DNA of 64,000 nt, from NCBI GenBank assembly GCA_032560695.1, contig JAWGHR010000004.1, positions 98,192-162,191 of the forward strand. Direction: 5' to 3'. Numbering within the stretch: position 1 is the first letter of the stretch; every line of letters begins with the position of its first letter. This DNA is from Peptoniphilus_A harei_B. Its GTDB lineage: Bacteria; Bacillota; Clostridia; Tissierellales; Peptoniphilaceae. The notes below the pieces were generated by a model that saw only the letters and a list, made by a program, of their open reading frames with translations, made no database searches and was not told the DNA's origin. A program made the translations under genes and the position numbers. Shown here one piece after another: positions 42,228-51,166 of the stretch.

Positions 42228-42919
42228 ACTGAGCTCACCTCCATGACTTTCTCGTTGTCCATCTTCCTATATTGGCAAAGGGAATAGGCACCTAAACCAA
42301 GGCCGAGAATTACATTTACAAGGATTAAAAAGATACTTAATTCCAAATTTATAGAGCCTAGGAAGTTTAAAATCCTTCCAGAAAAATTCCCCAAGAGATA
42401 AATTCCAAGACTTGTTGTAAAGAAAACTATATTTTTGAAAAACTTAAAATTCTTCTTATACATTGCCATGACGTTAAGGGTCAAGATTAAAAAATAATGA
42501 AGGCCTATGCATGAAAGGTAGAGGGCAACAAAGGATTTGCCCAAGTCGCAAATAACATAAGTTCCAAAAAAAATTACAAAGGAAGGAAGAGATGAAATCC
42601 TCCAATTTTCTATGGAGTAAGCCTTGATGATTTCTCTAACATCAAGTCCAGTCCCAAGCAAAAATTCCAACCTTCCACTTAGCTTGTCCTTGAGACTTAA
42701 GTTTACAAGGATGGTGTTGGACCCAATTATCCCAAAACCAAGTATTAGGGCGTAGGTCAAGAGGATGATAAAATCTTCTCCCTTGTTCGCAAAAAGAAAT
42801 TTGTAAAGACCGAGAAGGTAGGCAAAGGTGATGACAAGAAATAAAACTATGTTGATGATCACTTCCCTGTCCCTAAAAATCAGGTATCTGGATGCCTTGT
42901 TTAAAGCCTTGTCCTTCAT
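42218..42919 (-). CDS. ABC-2-type transporter permease (first subunit)
   Basis: The 233-residue membrane protein has about six segments. LKDKLSGRLEFLLGTGLDVREI before the third segment parallels the EFVLANGLGIKFL stretch of the next permease, so the two are diverged paralogues of one exporter. It overlaps the ATPase gene by four bases. Substrate unknown; the associated two-component genes suggest a stress- or antibiotic-induced pump. Confidence 0.75.
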   Translation of the reverse strand: MKDKALNKASRYLIFRDREVIINIVLFLVITFAYLLGLYKFLFANKGEDFIILLTYALILGFGIIGSNTILVNLSLKDKLSGRLEFLLGTGLDVREIIKAYSIENWRISSLPSFVIFFGTYVICDLGKSFVALYLSCIGLHYFLILTLNVMAMYKKNFKFFKNIVFFTTSLGIYLLGNFSGRILNFLGSINLELSIFLILVNVILGLGLGAYSLCQYRKMDNEKVMEVSSVWS

Positions 42920-43575
42920 TTTGATCCCTCCTCGATAAATAAGTCTTCAAGATTTTCTCCAAGCTGAGAAACTTCCTTGGTGAATAAAATTTTTCCATCC
43001 TTAATCATAGTCACCTTGTCTGCAACTTTTTCAATCTCTGACAAGTCGTGGGAAGTTATGATTATGGTCTTGCCTTGGTCCTTTAAAATTTTTATAATTT
43101 TTCTAATTTCCACTCGAGATAGGGGGTCTACTCCCGATGTCACTTCGTCAAGGAAGATGATATCCCTATCCATTAGGACAATGATGAGAAGAGATAGCTT
43201 CCTCTTCATCCCCTTGGAGTAAGTTGACACCTTTCTATCTAGGTCATCAGTGATTCCCAAGATGTCCGCGTAAGTCTTGTAGTCATCCTTTCTAAAATTA
43301 AAAAATAGGGAATAAATATTTATATTTTCCATCCCAGTCTTGTCCTCGTAGAGGTAGTCATTTTCAAGTAGCATGGCGTAGGACCCCTTGACTTCGACGT
43401 GACCCTTGCACTTATAAATTCCTGTTAGGATCCTCAAGAGACTTGTCTTGCCAGACCCATTGGGACCCACAAGAGCGTGGACTGTCTTTTCCCTTATAGA
43501 TAAAGAAAAATCACAAAAGACTTCCTTATCCTTAAAGGACTTCTCAATATTTTCAACAAGTATTATGTCTTTCAT
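42916..43575 (-). CDS. ABC transporter ATP-binding protein
   Basis: The 219-residue ATPase has Walker A GPNGSGKTS at about 37-45, signature YSKGMKRKLS, Walker B IIFLDEVTSGVDP and the switch His in IITSHDLSE. All are canonical. First gene of the five-gene operon of ATPase, two permeases, kinase and regulator, all overlapping. AAGGAGG precedes the ATG. Confidence 0.93.
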   Translation of the reverse strand: MKDIILVENIEKSFKDKEVFCDFSLSIREKTVHALVGPNGSGKTSLLRILTGIYKCKGHVEVKGSYAMLLENDYLYEDKTGMENINIYSLFFNFRKDDYKTYADILGITDDLDRKVSTYSKGMKRKLSLLIIVLMDRDIIFLDEVTSGVDPLSRVEIRKIIKILKDQGKTIIITSHDLSEIEKVADKVTMIKDGKILFTKEVSQLGENLEDLFIEEGSK

Positions 43576-43640
43576 ATTGCCTCCTTAGCTTGCAAGTCTC
43601 CTGTGATTTTATTTTTTTTATTAAGCTTTATTTTTAATTT

Positions 43641-43793
43641 TTAAAAATTCAAAAACTTTAAGATGCAGCCCAAGACTATTAGGATGATTCCCAAGTATTT
43701 TTTCTTCTTATTTTTATCTTTCTCCAGTATAAAACTTGCAAAAATATAAATTCCAACAAATAAAATAATATTTGATAGCCTTAAGTATTTCAT
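43641..43793 (-). CDS. Small two-segment membrane protein, 50 residues
   Basis: On the minus strand ATG at 43793 opens a 50-codon frame preceded by GGAG at six bases. The product reads MKYLRLSNIILFVGIYIF, then a charged loop EKDKNKKKK and a second hydrophobic segment LGIILIVLGCILKFL. Two membrane helices with a basic loop are a common form of small regulatory membrane protein. No homologue is recognised. It lies alone in the 373-base gap between the ABC operon and the fRMsr gene; the rest of the gap shows only a terminator. Confidence 0.5.
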   Translation of the reverse strand: MKYLRLSNIILFVGIYIFASFILEKDKNKKKKYLGIILIVLGCILKFLNF

Positions 43794-43920
43794 TTCTAAC
43801 TCCATTCTAATTTTTTGTAGTCATAAGTTCATGAGTAATAACTGCAAATTTTTTGAATTTACTTTCTTATGTTTTTACTTCTACTTAATAAATAAGATTT
43901 TATAATCTTTTAGGACAAAA

Positions 43921-43946
43921 TAAAAGAGGAGGATTAACCTCCTCAA
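43921..43946 (-). terminator. Terminator of the fRMsr gene
   Basis: Minus-strand stem GAGGAGG with CCTCCTC around TTAAT, then TTTTATTTT. Confidence 0.8.
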
Positions 43947-43948
43947 AT

Positions 43949-44437
43949 TTATTTAGATAATTCTTCTTCCATGGCCTTCACAAGCTCTTTAAATTTTTCT
44001 TCTTCAAGACTTGTAAAGCGACCTAGGATTGGTGAGTCTAGATCCAAGACTCCTATAACTTCATCTCTTATTATGATAGGCAAGACTAACTCTGAATTAG
44101 AAGCCGAGTCACAGGCAACGTGTCCTTCAAAGTCGTGAACATTTTCTATCCTCATGACTTTTTTGTCCTTCCAAGCTGCCACGCAAACTCCTTCCTCAGC
44201 AAGTCTTGTGCAGGCAGGTAGACCTTGGAAGGGTCCTAGGACTAACTCATCTTCCTTCACAAGATAAAAGCCTGCCCAGTTTAAGTCTTCTAATACATTA
44301 AATATTATGGAAGAAATATTTGCCATCATGGCAATCATGTCGGCCTCAGTTTTTATTGTGGCTTTACCAAAGTCCACCATGTAGTCAAGTCTTTCCTTAT
44401 CGTCTAAGTTTTCTATTCCCTTAAGTTCTAAAGTCAT
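43949..44437 (-). CDS. msrC: Free methionine-(R)-sulfoxide reductase (GAF-domain fRMsr)
   Basis: The 162-residue single GAF domain reduces free methionine-R-sulfoxide. The family's cysteines are present: GLPACTRL, EEGVCVAAW and HVACDSAS. NWAGFYLV and GVLDLDSP are the other fingerprints. Its ATG lies six bases after the amidohydrolase stop, so it is the last gene of that operon. Thioredoxin or glutaredoxin partners are not adjacent. Confidence 0.92.
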   Translation of the reverse strand: MTLELKGIENLDDKERLDYMVDFGKATIKTEADMIAMMANISSIIFNVLEDLNWAGFYLVKEDELVLGPFQGLPACTRLAEEGVCVAAWKDKKVMRIENVHDFEGHVACDSASNSELVLPIIIRDEVIGVLDLDSPILGRFTSLEEEKFKELVKAMEEELSK

Positions 44438-44443
44438 ATTTCC

Positions 44444-47400
44444 TCATCTTTTGTAAACTATATTTCCATCAACGATTGTCATCCTTGGCTTGATTTCTTT
44501 GATATCCATTGGGTCAATTGTAAAGATGTCCTCGTCTAGGACTACAAAGTCAGCCAAGAAATCTTTTTTGATCCTTCCCTTGATGTCTTCTTGGAATTCA
44601 ACGTAAGCAGATTCCACTGTGTAGGCATCAATGGCCTCGTAGATGTCAACGCACTCTTTAGGATAAAAGCCTCCTTCAGGATTGCCCTTTTTGTCCTTAC
44701 GAGTTACCGCCATGTAAATATTTGGGAAAGGATTTAGGTTTTCAACTGGGGCATCAGTTCCATAGGCAACGTGAGCTCCAAGGTCCTTTAGGCTCTTGAA
44801 GGCATAAGATGTTGATGCAAGTTCTTTGCCACACCTATCTTCAACAACCTTCATATCGTAGTCCAAGAAGATTGGCTGTGCCATTACGCAGATGTCATCT
44901 CTTGCAATTCTTTCAACTAATTCTCTGTCAGTGATTTGGCAGTGAACGAGGGTGTGACGAAGTTTGTTTTCTCCATCAACAAAGGAATCTTCATAGCACT
45001 TAATTGTATCTTCAATGGCCTTGTCTCCAATAACGTGAGTTATAACTTGGAGATCGTTCTTTGATGCAAGATTTACATACCTTCTCATCTCTTCATCCTT
45101 GATCCAAGGAAGTCCGTGGTTGTCCTTGTCATCATTGTATCCGTCACGCATTAGGGCAGTCCTTGCACCAAGGGACCCGTCCTTAAACAACTTCAAAGGT
45201 CCAAGTTTTAAATAATTTGTATCATATTCCTTGTCCTTCTTAGAGTATTCTCCGTCAGTCAAATAATTTTCAAATTCTCCAAAGTCGTTAAAGCAAACTT
45301 GGTGTCTATATCTAATTTTTTTGTTTTCCTTATAAATATCCTTTAAGAGGTCAAAGGCCACAGGTCCATTCATAAATGTTGTGCCAACGTCATTGGATTG
45401 GACTGATGTAAGTCCACAAGAAATAGCGTAGTCCATAGTTTCTATTAACATTTCACGTCTTTCTTCAAGAGTGAAGTCAGGTATTACATCCTTGGCAAAG
45501 TTGCAGGCATTGGCTGTGTAGACCCCAGATGGGTAACCGTCATCGCCAATTAAAAATTCGCCGTCAGGATATTGTGGACTGTCTTTTGTAAGTCCAAGGA
45601 TTTCTATAACCTTGGTGTTTGATGAAACTATGTGACCACAAACTCTTTCAAGGACTATGGGAATTTCTGTAGAAATTTTATCTAAGTCAAATCTATTTGG
45701 TATCCTCTTATCTCCCTTAAAGAAGTCTTGATTCCAACCAATGGCATGGATTCCCTTTTCGCATCTCTTGGGGTTTTTTTCCATGAAGAGCTTACATCTG
45801 TCGATCATTTCTTCAATGGATTCAACTCCCTCTATGTCAACTTGGTTCATGCTTTCGCCAAACTGCATAAAGTGTAGGTGGGAATCGTTGAGGCCAGGTA
45901 TTACTGTCCTGCCCTCAAGGTCAATTTTTTCTACATCATCTTGGTCATATTTTTTTACAAGGTCTTCTGTTTTTCCAACTTCTTTTATAAATTCCCCTTC
46001 AAGGTAAATTGCCTCTTGAAATTCATCTCTATTGACATAAACTTTTCCATTGTAAAATAATTTTTTCATCTTATCCCTCGTTTTTTTTTTTTTAAGTTTT
46101 GCATCAAAAATCATATAAGTGATTGCACCAAGAATTGGAACTACAAGCCCAGTAAGTCCTGTGATTGGATCTTCAATTGCACCTTGGACAACAAGTCCTG
46201 CAAAGATTAGGGCTGTAATTATAACAGATACTGGGTAGAACCAAACCTTGTATGGTCTTTCAATCTTTGGATATTTTTTTCTAAGAATTGGAACACATAA
46301 AATTGTAAGAACCGAGAAAATCATTCCTGTGATTACAACCATGTTAGTAAGTTGATCAAGGTTTGATGAAAGCACAAGTAGGCAAGAGAATACACATTGT
46401 ACAATCATTGGTGCTGTTGGAACCTTATACTTTGGATGAAGTTTTGCAAAGGACTTGAAGAAGTGACCTTCAACTGCCATGGCATAGTACATCCTTGGTT
46501 GAGCAAGTATAAGTCCGTTAAGAGTTCCAAACATAGCAAGAATCATGCCGGCACTAACAATTATTACTCCTGCGTTACCAAAAACTCTCTTGGCAACTTC
46601 TGTTCCAAGATATAGGTCGCCAGAATCTATCATTGCCACGATTTCTTCGTGAGGTATAACCTTCATTATTGCAAAGTTAAATAAAGTGTAAAGAATTGTG
46701 ATTCCACCAATACCAACTATTAGGGCAAGAGGTAGGTTCTTGTGAGGTTCCTTTATCTCTTCTGCTACTGTATTTAAGTTAGTCCATCCTTCGTAGGCCC
46801 ATAGAGTTGCAACAACAGCTATGGCTATCATGCCAAAGATATTTGTTCCACTTGTCCTTGAGTATTCAACAGCTGTACCAAGTCTTAAGTCTGGACTAAC
46901 CTTACCTACAAAGAGGGCTGCTATCATTACTATTCCAATGGGAACGAGTTTTGCAACCATGGATAGGTTTTGTAAAATTGCTGAAGCCTTAACTCCAAGC
47001 ATATTGTAGATAGTTAAAATAATTATCAAAGTTATGGCTGCCATCTTAATTCCAAAGTCAGAAATTTCAAAGAAACTTTTGAAAACTGACATCAAGGCAA
47101 TGGCAACTGCGGCAACAGAACCTGGTCCACCAACTATCCAGTCAGTAAAACCAGAGATAAATCCAACTATTGGGTGGTAGGCTTCGTTTAAGTAGACGAT
47201 TCTTCCCCCAGCTTTTGGCATGGCAGTACCAAGTTCTGCATAACAAAGACCACCGAATAGGGTGATAAGTCCACCAATAATCCAACATATAAGGGCAAGA
47301 CCAGAGTTCATGCCAGTCCTTTGTAGAACATAGGAACCTAGGTAGAAGATACCTGAACCTATCATGATCCCGCCAATAATACTTACGCCTCCAAATACAC

Positions 47401-47467
47401 CAATTTCTCTCTTAAATTCAGTGGTTTCTGTGGTTAATTTTTCAATGTCCTTTGAATCGTTATTCAT
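44444..47467 (-). CDS. Amino acid permease (APC) fused in frame to YtcJ-like amidohydrolase
   Basis: The 1007-residue frame has two complete proteins. Residues 1-466 form an APC-superfamily permease of about 12 segments with the early SIIGGIMIGSGIFYLG motif. Residues 467-1007 form an amidohydrolase with VIPGLNDSHLHFMQFG, HVIGDKAIE and AYGTDAPVENLNPF, a family acting on amides or ureas. The join is a run of 13 A (positions 46081-46093, T on the plus strand), followed by GAGGG and an ATG for the second part. One A more or fewer would end the permease just before that ATG. A sequencing error in the run is possible. The permease may import the amidohydrolase substrate. Confidence 0.85.
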   Translation of the reverse strand: MNNDSKDIEKLTTETTEFKREIGVFGGVSIIGGIMIGSGIFYLGSYVLQRTGMNSGLALICWIIGGLITLFGGLCYAELGTAMPKAGGRIVYLNEAYHPIVGFISGFTDWIVGGPGSVAAVAIALMSVFKSFFEISDFGIKMAAITLIIILTIYNMLGVKASAILQNLSMVAKLVPIGIVMIAALFVGKVSPDLRLGTAVEYSRTSGTNIFGMIAIAVVATLWAYEGWTNLNTVAEEIKEPHKNLPLALIVGIGGITILYTLFNFAIMKVIPHEEIVAMIDSGDLYLGTEVAKRVFGNAGVIIVSAGMILAMFGTLNGLILAQPRMYYAMAVEGHFFKSFAKLHPKYKVPTAPMIVQCVFSCLLVLSSNLDQLTNMVVITGMIFSVLTILCVPILRKKYPKIERPYKVWFYPVSVIITALIFAGLVVQGAIEDPITGLTGLVVPILGAITYMIFDAKLKKKKTRDKMKKLFYNGKVYVNRDEFQEAIYLEGEFIKEVGKTEDLVKKYDQDDVEKIDLEGRTVIPGLNDSHLHFMQFGESMNQVDIEGVESIEEMIDRCKLFMEKNPKRCEKGIHAIGWNQDFFKGDKRIPNRFDLDKISTEIPIVLERVCGHIVSSNTKVIEILGLTKDSPQYPDGEFLIGDDGYPSGVYTANACNFAKDVIPDFTLEERREMLIETMDYAISCGLTSVQSNDVGTTFMNGPVAFDLLKDIYKENKKIRYRHQVCFNDFGEFENYLTDGEYSKKDKEYDTNYLKLGPLKLFKDGSLGARTALMRDGYNDDKDNHGLPWIKDEEMRRYVNLASKNDLQVITHVIGDKAIEDTIKCYEDSFVDGENKLRHTLVHCQITDRELVERIARDDICVMAQPIFLDYDMKVVEDRCGKELASTSYAFKSLKDLGAHVAYGTDAPVENLNPFPNIYMAVTRKDKKGNPEGGFYPKECVDIYEAIDAYTVESAYVEFQEDIKGRIKKDFLADFVVLDEDIFTIDPMDIKEIKPRMTIVDGNIVYKR
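46069..46093 (-). promoter_or_regulatory. 13-A tract with ribosome binding site and start of the amidohydrolase part
   Basis: A 13-A run (46081-46093) is followed on the minus strand by CGAGGGATAAG and ATG at 46069. With 12 A the permease frame ends in a TGA overlapping the ATG. With 14 A it ends in TAA, one base before the ATG. With 13 it is open. Confidence 0.75.
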
Positions 47468-47503
47468 AACACACCTCTTTCTTTTTTCTTCTCTTATTAA
47501 TTT

Positions 47504-48859
47504 TTAGTTTTTAAAGCTGTGAACTGGTGCTGGTATATAGCCACCACGGTTTGCAAACCTATCAGCACTTCCTGGATGAACTGGGACAATAGGAGCAGAT
47601 CCTAGTAGGCCACCGAAAACTGCCTCGTCGCCAATACCCTTTCCAATTACAGGAACAAGTCTAGCAGCAGTAGTCTTTTGATTTATAATTCCAATCATGG
47701 CTTCGTCAGCAATAATTGCAGCTATAGTTGTAGCCTTTGTGTCTCCTGGGATTGCAATCATGTCGAGACCAACGGAGCATACGCAAGTCATGGCTTCAAG
47801 CTTATCAAGGCCAATGTGACCATTTCTTGCAGCTTCAATCATTCCCTCGTCTTCACTCACTGGTATAAAGGCACCAGATAGGCCACCAACATGGTCAGAT
47901 GCCATAATGCCACCTTTTTTAACTGCATCATTTAACATGGCAAGGGCTGCAGTAGTTCCATGACCACCTGCAAATTCAACACCAATTTCTTCTAGGATTC
48001 TTGCAACAGAATCTCCAATTGCTGGAGTTGGAGCAAGGGACAAGTCAATTGTTCCAAAGGGAACTCCAATTTTTTTGGCAACTTCAGTGCCAATTAATTC
48101 TCCAAGTCTTGTTATCTTAAAGGCAGTCTTCTTAATAGTTTCTGAAACAACGTGGAAGCTTTCTCCCCTAACCTTTTCTAGTGCGTACTTTACAACTCCT
48201 GGACCAGAAACTCCAACATGAAGGACTACATCTCCCATTCCAACACCGTGGAAGGCACCTGCCATAAAGGGATTGTCCTCTACTGCGTTGGCAAATACAA
48301 CAAGCTTTGCACATCCAATGGAGTCTGCCTCCTTAGTTAATTCTGCAGTTTCTACAATTTTTTCTCCCATTAACTTAACTGCGTCCATGTTGAGGCCATT
48401 TTTTGTGGTACCAACATTTACAGAAGAGCAAACTTTTTCTGTTTCAGCAAGGGCAGCAGGAATTGAGTTTATTAAAGTTTCATCAGCAGGAGTCATTTCT
48501 CCATGAACTAGGGCAGAGTAACCACCGATGAAGTCTACGCCAATTTCCTTTGCAGCAGCATCAAGAGTCCTTGCAAATTCTATGTAGTCCTTCTCATCAG
48601 TTGCACCAGCGATTAGGGCAATTGGTGTAACAGAAACCCTCTTATTTACAATTTCAACCCCGTACTTGTGACCAACTTCGTTGGCATATTCAACAAGGTG
48701 CTTGCCATATTTTGTAATCTTGTCGTAGATCTTCTTACGGGCAGCGTCTCCATCCTTATCTATGCAGTCTAGTAGCGATATTCCAAGAGTAACTGTCCTA
48801 ATGTCAAGGTTCTCTTGGTCCAGCATTCTTACAGTTTCTAAAATTCTTTGTCTATCCAT
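47504..48859 (-). CDS. PFL family protein (DUF711/UPF0210)
   Basis: The 451-residue protein belongs to the DUF711 family, which has a glycyl-radical-enzyme-like PFL fold but no proven activity. It opens MDRQRILETVRMLDQENLDI. Other family stretches are SVTPIALIAG, FIGGYSALVHGEMTPAD and the glycine-rich GLLGSAPIVPVHPGSADRF. The ACT-domain gene lies nine bases upstream, as in most genomes that have this family. It probably works with that ligand-binding partner. Confidence 0.9.
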   Translation of the reverse strand: MDRQRILETVRMLDQENLDIRTVTLGISLLDCIDKDGDAARKKIYDKITKYGKHLVEYANEVGHKYGVEIVNKRVSVTPIALIAGATDEKDYIEFARTLDAAAKEIGVDFIGGYSALVHGEMTPADETLINSIPAALAETEKVCSSVNVGTTKNGLNMDAVKLMGEKIVETAELTKEADSIGCAKLVVFANAVEDNPFMAGAFHGVGMGDVVLHVGVSGPGVVKYALEKVRGESFHVVSETIKKTAFKITRLGELIGTEVAKKIGVPFGTIDLSLAPTPAIGDSVARILEEIGVEFAGGHGTTAALAMLNDAVKKGGIMASDHVGGLSGAFIPVSEDEGMIEAARNGHIGLDKLEAMTCVCSVGLDMIAIPGDTKATTIAAIIADEAMIGIINQKTTAARLVPVIGKGIGDEAVFGGLLGSAPIVPVHPGSADRFANRGGYIPAPVHSFKN

Positions 48860-48868
48860 GTCTGCTCC

Positions 48869-49138
48869 TTAAATTTGGTGCATCTTGTCAAAGATACCTT
48901 GGTGTTGAACTCTTATAGAAAGATCTAGTTCCTTGCCAAGCTCTTCATAAGCGTCAACAACTTCTTGGAATTCAACGTTCATCTTAGTTAAATCAACAAT
49001 AACAATCATTGTGAAGTAATCATCTAATATTGTTTGAGTGATATCAACAATGTTTAAGTCAAATTCCACCATCTTCTTTACTACTTCATATACAATACCT
49101 ATCTTGTCACTACCTATTACAGTTATAACGGCTCTCAT
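48869..49138 (-). CDS. ACT domain protein (UPF0237)
   Basis: The 89-residue single ACT domain opens MRAVITVIGSDKIGIVYEVV, the UPF0237 pattern. ACT domains bind amino acids or other small ligands and often regulate a partner. The partner here is the DUF711 gene downstream. First gene of a likely operon of ACT, PFL, permease-amidohydrolase and fRMsr. The ATG has AGGGGGAAATT before it. Confidence 0.9.
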   Translation of the reverse strand: MRAVITVIGSDKIGIVYEVVKKMVEFDLNIVDITQTILDDYFTMIVIVDLTKMNVEFQEVVDAYEELGKELDLSIRVQHQGIFDKMHQI

Positions 49139-49253
49139 AATTTCCCCCTTAAATAAAATTACAACTATTATACCATAGTTTAAGACTCTAATGCCCCATT
49201 TCTTATTGTATTTAGCCTAACTTTATTATAATATTTTATTAAAGGAGGCAGAC

Positions 49254-50333
49254 ATGAAAAAATTTAAAATTATTATTCTTGCCTTGATAGGAATTTTATT
49301 TTTGACATCTTGTGGAGAAAATAAAAATTCTAATGGAGATAAGAATATTGGAGAAAAAAATAAAGTTGAAGAAAAAGAAAAAGTTTCATCAGAAGAAAGT
49401 AAGGCAAAACTTTTTATTGCCAGAGAAAATCTTGGAGAGTCTGATGGAAAATTTCCTAAATCAGAAATTATTGGCAGCTTAAGTGATAGCGACTACGAAA
49501 AAATTTTTAAGGACACAAGTTTATCTGATAAGAAAATAGATAAGGTCGAGGATAACTTGGGCGATGTAATAGTTTCTTCCGAATCCAGAGAAGTTAAGCT
49601 AGCAAGAGAGAGTCAAGATAATATTTTTCACAACGAAGAGTTTACAGACGACCAATCTAAAATTCTTGAGTCGAAGGATAATTTGAGGGACAAGGCCCTA
49701 GGTCTCTTACTATCAAATCAAGTCCAAAATACTGAAATTATGAAGAATCCTGGCGACTACCAAATTTATTACACTCATCTCGTTAAGGACTTCTTTGAAG
49801 ATGGGAAATTAATTTTCCTTGCAATTGTAACTAATGAAAATTATTCCTACAAGAATGGAATTTTTAATAGCGAATCTGGCTATACTACTCCTATGGAAAT
49901 TCAATATGTCCTAGATCAAGATAAAAACTTTGTCTTTGATGAAAGAATCGAAGCTATGGATGGGGCTGGATACGGACCTTCTATTCAAAAAATGGCTAGG
50001 AATGACGAGGATATCTATGGCGAATTGATGTTTTCTGATAGGAGGAAAGACCACTACGATAAATTGATGGAAGAATTGTTTTACAAGGCTCAGGAAAAAG
50101 GCCTAAAGGACTTCAGCCACAAGCTAGAAGAAGTTCCTGGCTACGAGGATGATGTGGTCTACATTGAAAAGGGACCAAACCATATACCAGGCACAATAGA
50201 AATCGCCAAGAAAAAAGATTACGAAGAAGCAAAGGAGAAAGTAGGGAAAGAAAACTGGACCTATTGTGAGGGTGTAGTTTATCACAAGGCCACTGGCATC
50301 GCTGTAAAGTGTATAATTGATTATTTCGAATAA
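49254..50333 (+). CDS. Predicted lipoprotein of unknown function
   Basis: The 359-residue precursor has a lipoprotein signal (MKKFKIIILALIGILFLTSC; lipidated Cys at 20). A charged, low-complexity linker rich in Lys, Asn and Glu follows. The remaining 300 residues are not recognised; they contain YYTHLVKDFFEDGKLIFLAI and a C-terminal CEGVVYHKATGIAVKC with two cysteines. AAAGGAGG precedes the ATG and TATAAT is at 49227-49232. It is anchored outside the membrane; function unknown. Confidence 0.78.
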   Translation: MKKFKIIILALIGILFLTSCGENKNSNGDKNIGEKNKVEEKEKVSSEESKAKLFIARENLGESDGKFPKSEIIGSLSDSDYEKIFKDTSLSDKKIDKVEDNLGDVIVSSESREVKLARESQDNIFHNEEFTDDQSKILESKDNLRDKALGLLLSNQVQNTEIMKNPGDYQIYYTHLVKDFFEDGKLIFLAIVTNENYSYKNGIFNSESGYTTPMEIQYVLDQDKNFVFDERIEAMDGAGYGPSIQKMARNDEDIYGELMFSDRRKDHYDKLMEELFYKAQEKGLKDFSHKLEEVPGYEDDVVYIEKGPNHIPGTIEIAKKKDYEEAKEKVGKENWTYCEGVVYHKATGIAVKCIIDYFE

Positions 50334-50418
50334 TTTTTAAAAATTTTATAAAATCTAGAATATTTAATTTCTTTAATAATAGTTTTTTATATGATAGGCT
50401 GTAAAATTTAAAAATAAC

Positions 50419-50574
50419 GCATATTATACCAACAGAACATCGTCAATCTAATATGCAAGAAATTAAAATATGAGGTTGGTTAGTATATAGGTAGTAATCA
50501 ATTATGATAAGATCATGATTACTTCAAGTTTTTAGAGCATACATATTGTTTTTCATATGTATGTTCTGTTTTTG
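50419..50574 (+). promoter_or_regulatory. Attenuator-like leader of the second vanZ gene
   Basis: Three inverted repeats precede vanZ. GCATATTA (50419-50426) pairs with TAATATGC (50449-50456). AGTAATCA (50493-50500) pairs with TGATTACT (50516-50523). A 13-bp terminator hairpin, AGAGCATACATAT (50534-50546) with ATATGTATGTTCT (50555-50567), is followed by GTTTTT. ACAGAACAT at 50432-50440 is a perfect complement of ATGTTCTGT at 50561-50569, the terminator's right arm, so it could form an antiterminator. Regulation is inferred. Confidence 0.55.
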
Positions 50575-50584
50575 AATTGGCTTA

Positions 50585-51118
50585 TTGAATAGGAGAATTT
50601 TATATGAAAAAAATAAATTAATTAATATAATATTTTATATAAGTGGATTGATATATTTATCGATATTAATTATGCTTTTATTTAAAGGGTTTGGGAAAAG
50701 AATGGATTCACGATCTATAAACTTAATTCCGTTTAAAACAATATTTAACTACATAACTTTAATTGATAGTAGTAAATTTGGCTTCTTCATAGAAAACATT
50801 ATTGGCAATATTTTATTATTTTTGCCAATGGGGGTTTATTTAAATGTAATAACAGATCGTAATAAATTAAGTTTAACCATTATCATTTTGAGTAGTATTT
50901 TAGTTGAAGTTATTCAATATTTGTTCAACTTTGGAATTTTAGATATTGATGATGTTATATTGAATTCTATTGGTGGATTTATAGGAATAAAGATTTATAA
51001 TTTTCTACTAACTAAATTCAAAACAAGAGATAAAATAAAAAGAATCACTATAGCAGCTTCTATAATGATATTTATTTTGATATGCATTATTATACTTTAT
51101 CAAAATATATATTTATAG
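50585..51118 (+). CDS. VanZ family membrane protein (second), start codon uncertain
   Basis: The VanZ-like membrane protein of about 170 residues has NLIPFKTIFNYI, ENIIGNILLFLPMGVYLN, EVIQYLF and DIDDVILNSIGGFIG. The open frame can start only at TTG 50585. A good ribosome binding site (AGGAG, 50591-50595) is followed by ATG at 50604, but that ATG leads into seven A and stops after five codons. One extra A would join it to the VanZ frame as MKKNKLINIIFY. The DNA is more AT-rich than its neighbours. Its frame may be phase-variable, corrected by slippage, or broken. Confidence 0.75.
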   Translation: MNRRILYEKNKLINIIFYISGLIYLSILIMLLFKGFGKRMDSRSINLIPFKTIFNYITLIDSSKFGFFIENIIGNILLFLPMGVYLNVITDRNKLSLTIIILSSILVEVIQYLFNFGILDIDDVILNSIGGFIGIKIYNFLLTKFKTRDKIKRITIAASIMIFILICIIILYQNIYL

Positions 51119-51166
51119 TAAGAGAATCTGGGCCAATATAAATGAATATTAGTTAAAATAAGATCT

